Source: Ignatzschineria indica (GTDB taxonomy: Bacteria > Pseudomonadota > Gammaproteobacteria > Cardiobacteriales > Wohlfahrtiimonadaceae). Taken from it: 64,000 nt of DNA. How positions within the stretch are numbered: the stretch's first letter is position 1; each line of letters opens with the position of its first letter. A program made the position numbers and the translations under genes. Under the pieces are notes generated by a model that was not told the origin of the DNA, searched no databases, and saw only the letters and a program-made list of their open reading frames with translations. The DNA lies in the NCBI RefSeq assembly GCF_003121925.1, contig NZ_QEWR01000002.1, positions 558,001 to 622,000 on the forward strand, read 5' to 3'. Positions 26,145 through 34,900 of the stretch are shown one piece after another.

Positions 26145-27260
26145 ATGATATTAAAAGCTCCCCTCTTTTGGCAAAAAAAGGGCATAATCTCAACACTTCT
26201 ACTACCTCTTTCATCGCTCTATCATCTTCTCTCCCAATATGATCTTCAAAAACGGGAGAAGCGGGCTCAAAAGCTACCACGCCCAACCATTGTTATTGGC
26301 AACATCAATGTGGGAGGAACTGGAAAAACCCCCACAACCATTGCCTTGACAGAAAGCTTACAAGCTCGAGGCCTCACGGTTGGCATACTCTCAAGAGGTT
26401 TTGGACGAGAAGATCAGACGCTACAGATTGTCTCTCCTCACTCTACCGTTAAAGAGATCGGTGATGAGCCGGCACTCATCTACCAAAAAACTAAAGCCCC
26501 TATGGCTATCTATCATGATCGCTATAATGCCGGCATTGCGCTCTTAAAAGCTTTTCCAGACATTGATTGCTTTCTCTGCGATGATGCATTACAACATCGA
26601 CAGTTAGAGCGTGATATTGAGATTATTGTAGTGGGTGCGCAAGGGTTTGGAAATGGTCGAATCTTACCCGCAGGCCCTTTAAGAGAGCCTATCTCCCGCA
26701 TCGATAAAGCGGATTTTATTATCTGTAATCAGATCTCTCCACAAGCTGTCAAAGCAGAGATTAATCAACTCTCTGGCCAATTTGCTGATCATAGACAGCC
26801 TGCAAAGAGAGCAACTGATCTTGAAGGTAAACGCAACAAGAGAGATAACAACATAGATAACAAGATCGATAACAATATAGAAGTTATTCCGCTATCATCA
26901 CAATTAGATGATGCTATTTCACTCAATGATCCGACAATCAAAAGAAAATTATCATCTTTTGCATCGACCCATTTTACCGCTATTGCCGGCATCGCTCATC
27001 CTGAGAATTTCTATCAAATGCTCCGTGCTAAAGGCCTCCAATTTACAACAAAGAGTTTTCCTGACCATCATCAAATTAAGGAGCATGAGCTTGCCTCACT
27101 GGCACCCCCTATCCTTATGACAGAGAAAGATGCCACAAAATGTCGCCATTTTAACCATCTCACAATGGATAATCTCTGGGCAGTTCCACTAAAAAATGAG
27201 CTCCCCGATCATTTTATTGATACACTACTGGAAAAAATAACGACAAATAACAACAAATAA
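26145..27260 (+). CDS. lpxK: Tetraacyldisaccharide 4'-kinase
   Basis: Adds the 4'-phosphate to the lipid A precursor at the inner membrane. The 371 residues include an N-terminal membrane-associated helix, the Walker A motif GGTGKTPTT (about 57-65), LSRGFGR, GDEPALI, DDALQHRQLERDIEI and LPAGPLREP. E. coli LpxK is 328 residues; the excess is an Asn/Asp-rich insert (about 215-265) that contains three in-frame 12-bp repeats and appears loop-like. The downstream catalytic-domain text (TAIAGIAHPENFY, FPDHHQIKEHEL) resumes normally. msbA, its usual partner, is absent. Confidence 0.95.
   Translation: MILKAPLFWQKKGIISTLLLPLSSLYHLLSQYDLQKREKRAQKLPRPTIVIGNINVGGTGKTPTTIALTESLQARGLTVGILSRGFGREDQTLQIVSPHSTVKEIGDEPALIYQKTKAPMAIYHDRYNAGIALLKAFPDIDCFLCDDALQHRQLERDIEIIVVGAQGFGNGRILPAGPLREPISRIDKADFIICNQISPQAVKAEINQLSGQFADHRQPAKRATDLEGKRNKRDNNIDNKIDNNIEVIPLSSQLDDAISLNDPTIKRKLSSFASTHFTAIAGIAHPENFYQMLRAKGLQFTTKSFPDHHQIKEHELASLAPPILMTEKDATKCRHFNHLTMDNLWAVPLKNELPDHFIDTLLEKITTNNNK
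26844..26879 (+). repeat. Three in-frame 12-bp repeats within lpxK
   Basis: GATAACAACATA, GATAACAAGATC and GATAACAATATA follow one another, encoding DNNI-DNKI-DNNI. The unit is a multiple of three, so copy changes keep the frame. They form part of an insert absent from typical LpxK. Confidence 0.9.
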
Positions 27261-27796
27261 TGATAAATAATCATCAATAAATAATTAATTGTTGCTCGAT
27301 AACTACATCATCTCACTTCCCCATCTACTCTATTTAACCCTGTTCCCTTTCTGAGCATGTTGCAATCGATTATCGCTATCTGACTGAAGGGAGTGATATC
27401 TAATGTCGAGCATCAAGCGCCCTATCCGCTCTTTCGATGCATATTGATATTTTGTATTGCTTACGATGCAGGCAATGATCTCTTGTAATGAGTCTCTTGT
27501 AATGAGAATGATTAACCCCATTATCTATGAGTGATGCCTTACTCTTTTATCAAGCATTGCGAGTAAAGTTTTACTTCTTGTAGGATTTTACTTATAAAAA
27601 ATTACTTATAAAAATTGCTTATAAAAATTGCTTATAAAACATAGTTTATAACGTATTGCTAATAACACATTGCGGGTAACGTATTACTGATGATAACGTA
27701 TCGCTGATAGCCTGTTCTTATGAAGAACTAACATCAATAATCCCATAAACCCATCAATCATAAAAATAAATAACAATCACAACAATAGGAGTTCAT
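27261..27796. other. Gene-free region with 13-bp repeats
   Basis: About 540 bases between lpxK and the DUF2218 gene. Four copies of a 13-bp unit TTACTTATAAAAA / TTGCTTATAAAAA lie at 27588-27640 with one spacer base, followed by looser TTTATAACGTATTGCT words to about 27710. A 63-codon minus-strand frame here has no ribosome-binding site or family resemblance, and I do not call it. Confidence 0.55.
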
Positions 27797-28102
27797 ATGA
27801 GCCACTCAAACTTTCACTCAACAACGACATTTGCCCTCAATGACCCGACACGTTTAGTTCGTCGCCTTTGCAAACATTGGGCACACAAATTAATAACCGA
27901 ATATAATGAAACAGAAGGTAAGGTCGATTTCGGAAATGGCAAAGTTGCCCTCTTCTATCCACAAGAGAAATCCCTTACCATTAAACTTACAACGCCAACT
28001 GAATCAGAGTTAGAAACCATTCAATCTGTGATCGATCGCCATATTGAGCGAATGATTCCAGAAGATGAGAAGATCGATATTCAGTGGCAGTCATCCCTAT
28101 AA
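27797..28102 (+). CDS. DUF2218 family protein
   Basis: 101-residue cytoplasmic protein matching the DUF2218 pattern: an N-terminal TRLVRRLCKHWAHKL (family: LCKHFAHK), a central acidic strand region (GKVDFGNGKVALFY), and a C-terminal helix TIQSVIDRHIERM. Function of the family is not established. ATAGGAG precedes the ATG. It lies 14 bases upstream of the rnr GTG start, so the two are probably co-transcribed. Confidence 0.85.
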   Translation: MSHSNFHSTTTFALNDPTRLVRRLCKHWAHKLITEYNETEGKVDFGNGKVALFYPQEKSLTIKLTTPTESELETIQSVIDRHIERMIPEDEKIDIQWQSSL

Positions 28103-28115
28103 GGAAAAGACATCA

Positions 28116-30515
28116 GTGAATGACATCAAAAAAAATTTAGAGTACTTTGCACAATATTATGAGAATGATGCAGAGTATGCAGCACAAAAAGAGCAGTATG
28201 GCCGAGCAATTCCGAGCCGCTCTTTTATTTTAGAATTATTAGAAAATCATCCAAATCTCGATTTTGATGAGATTGCACGCACCTTTAAGCTCCGTAAAAA
28301 TTGGGAGCTCGATGCCTTAGAGAGCCGAATCAATGCGATGATCCGCCAAGGTACACTCTATATCGATAAAGCAGATAAGTTACAGATTATAGATAATAGC
28401 CAACGCTTTATCGGCATAGTCTCCGGTCATGCGGAAGGTTATGGATATCTCGATCTTGAAGGTGGCGGTTCCTTCTATATCCCGCCCCATGAGATGAAAA
28501 AAGTGCTCCATGGCGATCGGATTGAAGTCTCCATTGCCGGCATCGATAATCGCGGACGTCGAATTGCCAAAGTTGAGCAGGTTCTCGAACATAAACTCCA
28601 TGAGTTTATCGGCCGGTTCTATCGTGAAAAAGGGGTCAATAGCGTGATCTCCGAGAACCGCAAAATTACTACAGAGTTTTTTGTCGATGATGCCAAGAGC
28701 ATGAAAGCAAAAAATTTCGATCTCGTTCGCGTTAAGATCGATAGCTACCCTTCTGATGATGCCTATCCTAAAGCTGAAGTTTTGGAGGTATTTGGAGAGG
28801 AGATGACGATCGATATTGAGATTATGCAAGCCATTTTAGAGCATAATATCCCACATCAATTTACAAAAGCGTGTGAAGCTGAGGTGGAGACAATCCCTTC
28901 TGAGGTGAGCGCTGAAGAGATGAAGGGGCGCAAGGATTATCGAGATCTGCCACTTGTCACAATCGATGGCATCACCGCACGTGACTTTGACGATGCGGTC
29001 TATTGTGAACCCCTTAAAAATGGGCACTATAAGCTTTATGTGGCAATTGCAGATGTTGCGCACTATGTCACTCGCGACTCAGCTATTGATCAAGATGCTT
29101 ATCTTCGTTCAACATCGGTCTACTTCCCTAATTATGTTGTTCCGATGTTGCATCCTAAGCTCTCAAATGGCATCTGCTCACTCAATCCTGATGTTGATCG
29201 CCTAACGATGGTTGCAGAGCTCACTATTAATCAAGAGGGAGATCTTGTTGAATATCAATTCTTTGAGGGAGTGATGCGTTCACATGCGCGTTTAACCTAC
29301 GAGTTGGTACAAAAAATTATTGATGGCGATGAGATCCTTCGTGAAAGTTATCAGACATTAGTGCCACATCTCGATCATCTCTATGCGCTCTACAAAATCT
29401 TGCGTAAAGCTCGTGAAGAGCGTGGAACAATCGATTTTGAGACAGTAGAAACATTGATCTTATATGATAATGATGGGGAGATTGAGAAGATCGTTCCTGA
29501 TGCACGCTTTGATGCTCATAAAATCATTGAAGAGTGTATGATTACTGCCAATATCGCAGCGGCTAAAACCATTGAGGCCTCTCCGCTTTCTGCCCTCTAT
29601 CGTGTCCATCCGAAACCTGATAGTAAAAAATTATTGGCATTGAGAGATTTCCTCAAAGAGTTTGGTCTCGGCCTTGCAGGTGCAAGTGAACCGACACCCA
29701 TGGACTTTGCCGATACCCTCAATGCTGCGAAAGAGCTGCCGGCATTCAATATGATTCAGACCGTTATGTTACGCTCTTTGAGTCAAGCGATCTATCAACC
29801 TGAAAATGAGGGGCATTTTGGTTTAGCACTCACCCACTATGCACATTTTACCTCGCCGATTCGTCGTTATCCTGACCTGATTGTGCATCGAGCAATTAAA
29901 TTAATTCTTCAGAGAGGGGATTTTAATCAATTCTATCCAGAAGCGCATATGGTTCATATGGGCGAACATACCTCAATGTGTGAACGCCGTGCCGATGATG
30001 CAACTCGCGATGTGATGGATTGGTTAAAAGCCAAATATCTCCAACGTTTTATCGGCGATGAATTTGATGGCACAATTACCAGCATTACCAGCTTTGGAAT
30101 CTTTGTCGAGCTCGATAATATCTTTATTGAAGGATTGGTTCATATCTCTCAAATGAGTGATGATTACTATATCTATGATGAGACAAAACATCGCCTTATT
30201 GGGGAGAGAACCCGCCAGCAATATCGCCTAAGCGATAAAGTTCGTGTAAAAGTACTCGAATCGAATCCTGAAACAAAGCATATCGACTTTGAGCTGATCT
30301 CTTCCTCGATGACCAATGGTAGTCAGAAAGAGAGAAGAGAGAATGGCAATGGCAATGGCAATGGCAATGGCAATGGCAATAAGGGTAATCCTGGAGATCG
30401 TTCTGTTCCCAAAAAGAGCAGAAAACATCGAATCGATGAGGCTCGCAAAGGAAAAGAGAAAAAGCGCCTTAAAGCAGGAAAAAGTAAGAATCGTCGTCGT
30501 AAAAAAGCGAAATAG
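28116..30515 (+). CDS. rnr: Ribonuclease R
   Basis: Processive 3'-5' exoribonuclease that degrades structured RNA and, with SmpB/tmRNA, nonstop mRNA. About 799 residues from the GTG at 28116 (AAGGAAAAG eight bases upstream); an in-frame ATG at 28065 lies inside the preceding gene and is less likely. Domains in order: N-terminal helix-turn-helix, two cold-shock domains, the RNB catalytic domain with TIDGITARDFDDAVYCE, an S1 domain (FDGTITSITSFGIFVELDNIF), and a Lys/Arg-rich tail. The tail begins with an (Asn-Gly)6 run encoded by a hexanucleotide repeat. Confidence 0.96.
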   Translation: MNDIKKNLEYFAQYYENDAEYAAQKEQYGRAIPSRSFILELLENHPNLDFDEIARTFKLRKNWELDALESRINAMIRQGTLYIDKADKLQIIDNSQRFIGIVSGHAEGYGYLDLEGGGSFYIPPHEMKKVLHGDRIEVSIAGIDNRGRRIAKVEQVLEHKLHEFIGRFYREKGVNSVISENRKITTEFFVDDAKSMKAKNFDLVRVKIDSYPSDDAYPKAEVLEVFGEEMTIDIEIMQAILEHNIPHQFTKACEAEVETIPSEVSAEEMKGRKDYRDLPLVTIDGITARDFDDAVYCEPLKNGHYKLYVAIADVAHYVTRDSAIDQDAYLRSTSVYFPNYVVPMLHPKLSNGICSLNPDVDRLTMVAELTINQEGDLVEYQFFEGVMRSHARLTYELVQKIIDGDEILRESYQTLVPHLDHLYALYKILRKAREERGTIDFETVETLILYDNDGEIEKIVPDARFDAHKIIEECMITANIAAAKTIEASPLSALYRVHPKPDSKKLLALRDFLKEFGLGLAGASEPTPMDFADTLNAAKELPAFNMIQTVMLRSLSQAIYQPENEGHFGLALTHYAHFTSPIRRYPDLIVHRAIKLILQRGDFNQFYPEAHMVHMGEHTSMCERRADDATRDVMDWLKAKYLQRFIGDEFDGTITSITSFGIFVELDNIFIEGLVHISQMSDDYYIYDETKHRLIGERTRQQYRLSDKVRVKVLESNPETKHIDFELISSSMTNGSQKERRENGNGNGNGNGNGNKGNPGDRSVPKKSRKHRIDEARKGKEKKRLKAGKSKNRRRKKAK
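30342..30380 (+). repeat. Hexanucleotide repeat encoding (Asn-Gly)6 in RNase R
   Basis: Six and a half uninterrupted AATGGC units in the 3' end of rnr, just before the basic C-terminal tail. The unit length keeps frame, so copy-number change would alter only the linker length. Confidence 0.93.
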
Positions 30516-30635
30516 AGATCAACAATAGCTTGAAGGAATATCTAAAATCCTAATCGCTTGCTATTGGTGACTTTCTAATAACTTATCTAGTAACTTATCT
30601 AGTAACTTTATTTCTTCCGATAGTTATTTCTTCCT

Positions 30636-31730
30636 ATGGCAGAACTTCGCAAAATTATCCATATCGATATGGATGCCTTTTATGCCTCTATTGAGCAGCA
30701 TGATCACCCTGAATATCGAGAAAAGCCTCTCGTTGTCGGTTTTTCTGAGGGTCGGGGGGTCATTGCTGCAGCAAGCTATGAGGCGAGAGCATTTGGTGTT
30801 CATTCTGCAATGCCAACCAAACGAGCCTTAGAGCTCTGCCCTCATCTGATCTTCGCAGCTCCGAGATTTACCCGCTATCGAGAGATCTCTCAGCAGATTC
30901 GACAGATCTTCTACCGCTATACCACGCTGGTCGAACCTCTTGCGCTCGATGAGGCTTATCTTGATGTAACGGAAAATCTTCAAAATCTCTCCTCTAGTAG
31001 AGAGATCGCCCTAAAGATAAAAAAAGAGATTGAGGAGACATTAGGACTCACTGCCTCTGCGGGTATCTCTTACAATAAATTTCTTGCCAAAATCGCCTCT
31101 GATATCAAAAAGCCTAATGGTCTCTTTGAGATTAAACCGGAAGATGCCATCCCCTTCTTAGCGGAGTTACCGATTGAAAAGTTTTTTGGTGTCGGCCGAG
31201 TCACTGCTCAAAAAATGCATCAGATGGGCATCGAGACAGGGGCGGATCTACAAAAATTAGAAAAATCTTACCTGATCGACAAATTTGGAAAAGCGGGCAA
31301 GAGCTACTTCTACTATGCGCAAGGCCTCGATCGTCGCTCTGTCGATCCTGATCAGCCTCAAAAATCTCTCGGCGTTGAGGAGACCTTCTTCAATGATCTC
31401 CTTCTTAAAGAGTCTGTGATTGAAGAGCTTGAGATCATTGCTCAAGAGCTCATTCGCCGTGCTTTAAAAAGCCAATTTGTTGGGCGTAATTGCACACTTA
31501 AATTACGCTATAAAGACTTTACCCAAACATCACGCAGTATCACAACTCATTTCCCATTAGGGGAGGATTTAACAGCGCTCTGGTCTGTTGCTCTCTATCT
31601 TTTAGAAAGAATAGAGCTCAATCCCAATAAAGGCGTTCGCTTGATGGGACTCTCTATTACCAATATCGATCTTGATAAAGAGACGCTCAATTGTGAGCTT
31701 AATCAACAATCTCTGCCACTCTTATTCTAG
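30636..31730 (+). CDS. dinB: DNA polymerase IV
   Basis: Y-family translesion polymerase. The 364 residues show the palm motif IDMDAFYASIEQ (Asp11 and Asp13), GRGVIAAASYEARAFGV, the catalytic pair in LALDEAYLDVT, and the C-terminal little-finger domain. Length is slightly above E. coli DinB (351). The ribosome-binding site is weak (pyrimidine-rich TTATTTCTTCCT directly upstream). Upstream at about 30580-30612 the decamer AACTTATCTAGT is repeated three times. I see no LexA box. Confidence 0.95.
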   Translation: MAELRKIIHIDMDAFYASIEQHDHPEYREKPLVVGFSEGRGVIAAASYEARAFGVHSAMPTKRALELCPHLIFAAPRFTRYREISQQIRQIFYRYTTLVEPLALDEAYLDVTENLQNLSSSREIALKIKKEIEETLGLTASAGISYNKFLAKIASDIKKPNGLFEIKPEDAIPFLAELPIEKFFGVGRVTAQKMHQMGIETGADLQKLEKSYLIDKFGKAGKSYFYYAQGLDRRSVDPDQPQKSLGVEETFFNDLLLKESVIEELEIIAQELIRRALKSQFVGRNCTLKLRYKDFTQTSRSITTHFPLGEDLTALWSVALYLLERIELNPNKGVRLMGLSITNIDLDKETLNCELNQQSLPLLF

Positions 31731-31842
31731 AGTCTATCCTTAATATTTAATATCAGAGCTGTTTAGTATCAGACCTGCTGCATATCAGATCCCTTGAATA
31801 TCTAATCAGTAACAATGATCAGTCATAACAATCAAATCCCGC

Positions 31843-32727
31843 TTAACTGAGCCACTTCTCTGCTAACGCCTCTTTCCACCAATTTAACGCAAGCCCCTCA
31901 TCATGCGTACGCCACGCTAAATAGAGCGTCTCTTCGCGATAACCCTCAACCACCTCTTTTGTCACCAATGTTCCGGCATCAAGATAGGCTTGCGCCTGTT
32001 TTTTCGGAAGGAAGCCATGCCCCACGCCGGCAATTTGTAGGGCAATCTTATCTTGCAGTGTATTCACTGTAATAACCTTCTCCCACTCATGAGGCGTCCG
32101 TTGACGTCTAGGGAGTGAACGAGCACTATCAGATAACATAATTGCCGGATATTTTAAAAGATCATGCTTTGTTAAGGCACCCTCTTGTGTCGCTAAAGGA
32201 TGGGTCGGTGCAACAGTAAAGATAAAGGGGACCACACCGATCGGATAAGTACTATAACCCCCTCCTGATGGCCCTTCGCCTAATGCCACAATAATATCTG
32301 CTCGAAACTTTAAAAGAGCTTCCCACGCGCCCATCATCACCTCTCGGCTAATATTGAGTTCCGTCGCGACAAGTGAATTTTTAAAGCGTGTAAAGAGTGG
32401 CATAATCTCTTCGAGTGGAAAGAGCTCATCAAAGACAATATTGAGTTCTAACTCGACACCGCCCGCCATCTTTTGCAGACGCGCTTCAAGATCTGTCACA
32501 GCACCTAAAAGAATACGCCCCTCCTCTAAAAGAAGCTGTCCTGTAGGCGTTAGAATCATCTGATCCTCTCTTTTTTCAAAGAAAACGAGTCCCAACTTCT
32601 TCTCAATCTCGCTAATCTCTTCGATCAGCGTTGTAGTTGGTGATTGTAATATCTCAGAAGCTTGCTCATAAGAGTTTACCTTAGCGATTGTATCAATCAT
32701 TCTAATCGCCTCTAATGTCAACTGCAT
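31843..32727 (-). CDS. LysR family transcriptional regulator
   Basis: 294-residue regulator with an N-terminal winged helix-turn-helix (about 1-60; ASEILQSPTTTLIEEISEIEKKLGLVFFEK) and a periplasmic-binding-protein-like effector domain. Later segments (SREVMMGAWEALL, VAPTHPLA, GVGHGFLPK) resemble the E. coli AllS/YbhD branch, but the HTH is divergent. GGAGG is six bases from the ATG at 32727. The open frame begins one codon earlier at TTG. It is divergent-adjacent to no obvious target: the nearest genes are dinB (convergent) and the 47-aa peptide gene upstream on the same strand. Confidence 0.88.
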   Translation of the reverse strand: MQLTLEAIRMIDTIAKVNSYEQASEILQSPTTTLIEEISEIEKKLGLVFFEKREDQMILTPTGQLLLEEGRILLGAVTDLEARLQKMAGGVELELNIVFDELFPLEEIMPLFTRFKNSLVATELNISREVMMGAWEALLKFRADIIVALGEGPSGGGYSTYPIGVVPFIFTVAPTHPLATQEGALTKHDLLKYPAIMLSDSARSLPRRQRTPHEWEKVITVNTLQDKIALQIAGVGHGFLPKKQAQAYLDAGTLVTKEVVEGYREETLYLAWRTHDEGLALNWWKEALAEKWLS

Positions 32728-32810
32728 CAACGACCTCCTTTATCTATTCAAATTCATCATCTCTCAAATCGATCAAGATGGATCAGGAAAGATCCTCAAC
32801 AGAATCTTTC

Positions 32811-32864
32811 ATCACTACCATCACAGCCATCACAGTCATCACAGTCATCAAAGTCATCAAAGCC
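32811..32864. repeat. Six tandem 9-bp units
   Basis: Units ATCACTACC, ATCACAGCC, ATCACAGTC, ATCACAGTC, ATCAAAGTC, ATCAAAGCC run without spacing. They lie between the LysR start and the terminator of the 47-aa peptide gene. A plus-strand frame through them is low complexity and not a gene. Confidence 0.85.
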
Positions 32865-32881
32865 ACCGAATCAAAAGAGTC

Positions 32882-32913
32882 AAAAAAAACGACCTATCTA
32901 CCCGATAGATCGT
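32882..32913 (-). terminator. Strong terminator downstream of the 47-aa peptide gene
   Basis: On the minus strand ACGATCTATC pairs with GATAGGTCGT (one G-U) around GGGTA, followed by eight Ts. On the plus strand this is 32889-32898 and 32904-32913 with the A-run at 32882-32889. It ends the peptide transcript before the lysR gene, making the peptide gene an independent unit. Confidence 0.9.
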
Positions 32914-33055
32914 CTCTTCTTCTCTTGAAGATCTACTAGAACAATACGTTTTCTATCGTTCGATAATCTCAAATGATCCATAAAAGGATCTGTAAGATCA
33001 ACTATTTAAATCAATCTCTTACAGCTGAGATCGACTCTTAAACGACTATTGATAC

Positions 33056-33199
33056 TTAAAGTGTACAGCCTCCGCCGGTACAACCTGTATCTTCTACCAC
33101 TTCCGGTGCCGTTGTATCGATGGGATTATCGGAGTTTGCCGTAACTCCTTCGTAGAGATTATCAAGATCAAATGTTAAATCATCTAATTCTTCACTCAT
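33056..33199 (-). CDS. Small acidic peptide with Gly/Cys C-terminus, RiPP-precursor-like (47 aa)
   Basis: Found by direct reading. ATG at 33199 with a perfect AAGGAG nine bases upstream, stop at 33056, 47 codons. The first 18 residues are MSEELDDLTFDLDNLYEG; the last 11 are DTGCTGGGCTL. The first 38 residues are acidic with no Cys or Lys; the only cysteines are Cys40 and Cys45, in a Gly/Thr-rich end. An acidic leader containing FDLD plus a short Cys/Thr/Gly core is the layout of ribosomally made, modified peptides (compare FxLD-type lanthipeptide leaders). No modifying enzyme lies within the window. Alternatives: a metal-binding peptide or a secreted signal after processing. It has its own strong terminator. 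Confidence 0.75.
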   Translation of the reverse strand: MSEELDDLTFDLDNLYEGVTANSDNPIDTTAPEVVEDTGCTGGGCTL

Positions 33200-33411
33200 T
33201 TTTTAGACTCCTTGATCCTATTTCAGAAAGAGAGTCTATTGTATAAAATTATGCTGCACTTCACAGCTCTAAATGTAGACGCATAGAAATATGTTAAACT
33301 GCTCCATCTGTAGAAACATTTAAAAAGGCTTTAAAAGTGCAATCTAAAGTTATCGAAAAGCCTTCGAGAACAGATTGAGAAATAGGAAGAGACAACTTAA
33401 GCGAGGAAATA

Positions 33412-33924
33412 ATGGATAGTAGAGATATTAGAGAAATTGTAGTTGCCGGCGGCTGTTTTTGGGGCGTTGAAGAGTATTATAAACGTCTTAAAGGGGTGAT
33501 CTCCACCGAAGTAGGTTATGCTCAAGGGATCACTGAAAATCCAAGCTATGAAGAAGTTTGCACAATGGAGACCGATCACGCCGAGGTCGTTAAAATAGAG
33601 TATGATGCCGATATCATTTCGTTAGAGAAGATCTTAGAGCATCTTTTTCGCATGATCGACCCACTCTCCCTTAATCAGCAAGGGGGCGATGTTGGAACGC
33701 AATATCGTACCGGCATCTACTATAGTGATCGCACTGATCTTCCCACTATTAAAGCCTTTATTGCGCAAGAGCAACAAGCTTATAGCGCACCAATCGCCGT
33801 CGAAGTGGAGCCTCTAAAATATTTTTGGCCCGCTGAAACGATGCATCAAGATTATTTAGAGAAAAACCCTCGCGGTTATTGTCACATCAATTTTGCCCTC
33901 ATCAAACCTAGCGAATTGAAATAG
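33412..33924 (+). CDS. msrA: Peptide-methionine (S)-S-oxide reductase
   Basis: Repairs oxidised methionine. The 170-residue protein has the catalytic motif GGCFWGVEE (Cys15), [28 protein letters not shown], and [15 protein letters not shown]. It is the single-domain form without MsrB; a C-terminal Cys (RGYCHINF) could act as recycling cysteine. GAGGAAATA precedes the ATG. Divergent from the 47-aa peptide gene: 212 bases hold both promoters. Confidence 0.97.
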   Translation: MDSRDIREIVVAGGCFWGVEEYYKRLKGVISTEVGYAQGITENPSYEEVCTMETDHAEVVKIEYDADIISLEKILEHLFRMIDPLSLNQQGGDVGTQYRTGIYYSDRTDLPTIKAFIAQEQQAYSAPIAVEVEPLKYFWPAETMHQDYLEKNPRGYCHINFALIKPSELK

Positions 33925-33975
33925 CCATCAATAAATAGTCTTCAATAAAAATATGAAGAATAAAAAGAACAAAAT

Positions 33976-34008
33976 ATGGTTATTTTGATATCAAAATAGC
34001 CATGTTTT
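33976..34008 (+). terminator. Terminator of msrA
   Basis: ATGGTTATTTTGA (33976-33988) pairs with TCAAAATAGCCAT (33991-34003), one G-T pair, followed by GTTTT. It lies 52 bases past the msrA stop. Confidence 0.82.
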
Positions 34009-34018
34009 AAAGATAAAT

Positions 34019-34160
34019 CATTATCTGACCTTAATCAGATAATGCTCACTTAGTGCCTCTCTCGATCCCTATTTACGATAAAATTAAGCAACTTATTGTG
34101 AGTCTATTATAGATGTTAGCGAAATCACAATCCCTTGATGAAGGGCGATTATGTGCTAAC
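34019..34160. promoter_or_regulatory. Two inverted repeats upstream of an unknown gene
   Basis: First, a perfect 10-bp inverted repeat CATTATCTGA (34019-34028) / TCAGATAATG (34035-34044). Second, a long stem spanning 34115-34160: GTTAGC pairs with GCTAAC, CACA with TGTG, AATC with GATT, and CCCTT with AAGGG, loop GATG. The second could be a structured RNA leader or an operator for the gene starting at 34243. Confidence 0.5.
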
Positions 34161-34242
34161 GCTATAGTTTTGAGATAGCCATAATGACAAGCAAGATCTC
34201 CGCAAGAGAGAACAATCAATAATAAAAATGGTGAGAGGGTTT

Positions 34243-34848
34243 ATGGAACTTAAGGTAGATAACCAAACAGTTTTTCACTTATATCAAGAGATCGGTCAGC
34301 ATCGCTCCTTCTCTGATGTCACACTCTTTAGAGAGTCTGGCAATATTGCGCTCAATAGCGATAAGATAGCGACTTTTTTACCTATCCAAAAAATCACAGA
34401 CCTCTGCAAAGCATTACAAGATCTTGGCGTCGAAGCGCTACTGAACTATCGCCTCTACCTCTATCGCAAAGAGTATGGAGAGGCAAGACCGCTCTTAAAG
34501 GTAGCTCAAGTGCAATATGATACCTCTAACAAAGAGGGGGAATCCCAAACAAGTGAAATAATCAGCCGTGCGCTACAACATCTTATCGACTTTAATCTCT
34601 ATCAGATGATTCTTGATGATTCTTCTCATGCCACTTTTAATATCTTAAGAGAGACACTCTTTACCATTGAAGATTACTGCTTACAGATTGAACATACCAT
34701 CTCACTACGAGCACCGGCTCATAAGAGCGCAAAAGAGGATGAGCTACAGCTAAAATTGATCGAAGATGAGAAGATGATGCGACGCTACTATGATGAACTC
34801 CACCTCATTACCGAGCTTGCAATCAAAGAGCTTAAAAAGCGCTCATAA
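34243..34848 (+). CDS. Uncharacterised protein, 201 aa
   Basis: Family not recognised. The ATG at 34243 has AGAGGG eight bases upstream; an in-frame ATG at 34228 lacks one. The protein is soluble and helical, with an N-terminal segment FHLYQEIGQHRSFSDVTLF, then LQHLIDFNLYQMILDDSSH, and a basic end (AIKELKKRS). Highly charged with few Gly or Pro, suggesting an all-helical or coiled-coil fold. It lies alone, preceded by a large inverted repeat. Confidence 0.7.
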   Translation: MELKVDNQTVFHLYQEIGQHRSFSDVTLFRESGNIALNSDKIATFLPIQKITDLCKALQDLGVEALLNYRLYLYRKEYGEARPLLKVAQVQYDTSNKEGESQTSEIISRALQHLIDFNLYQMILDDSSHATFNILRETLFTIEDYCLQIEHTISLRAPAHKSAKEDELQLKLIEDEKMMRRYYDELHLITELAIKELKKRS

Positions 34849-34900
34849 AATAAGGTCCTGAGATAAAGTCCTAAAATAACACCCGAGATATGCTCCCGCT

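Noticed and set aside
27330-27521. 63-codon minus-strand frame
   Set aside because: No ribosome-binding site, no similarity, inside repeat-rich gene-free DNA.
32715-32939. 74-codon plus-strand frame rich in ITVITVIK
   Set aside because: Product of the 9-bp tandem repeats and the opposite strand of a terminator.
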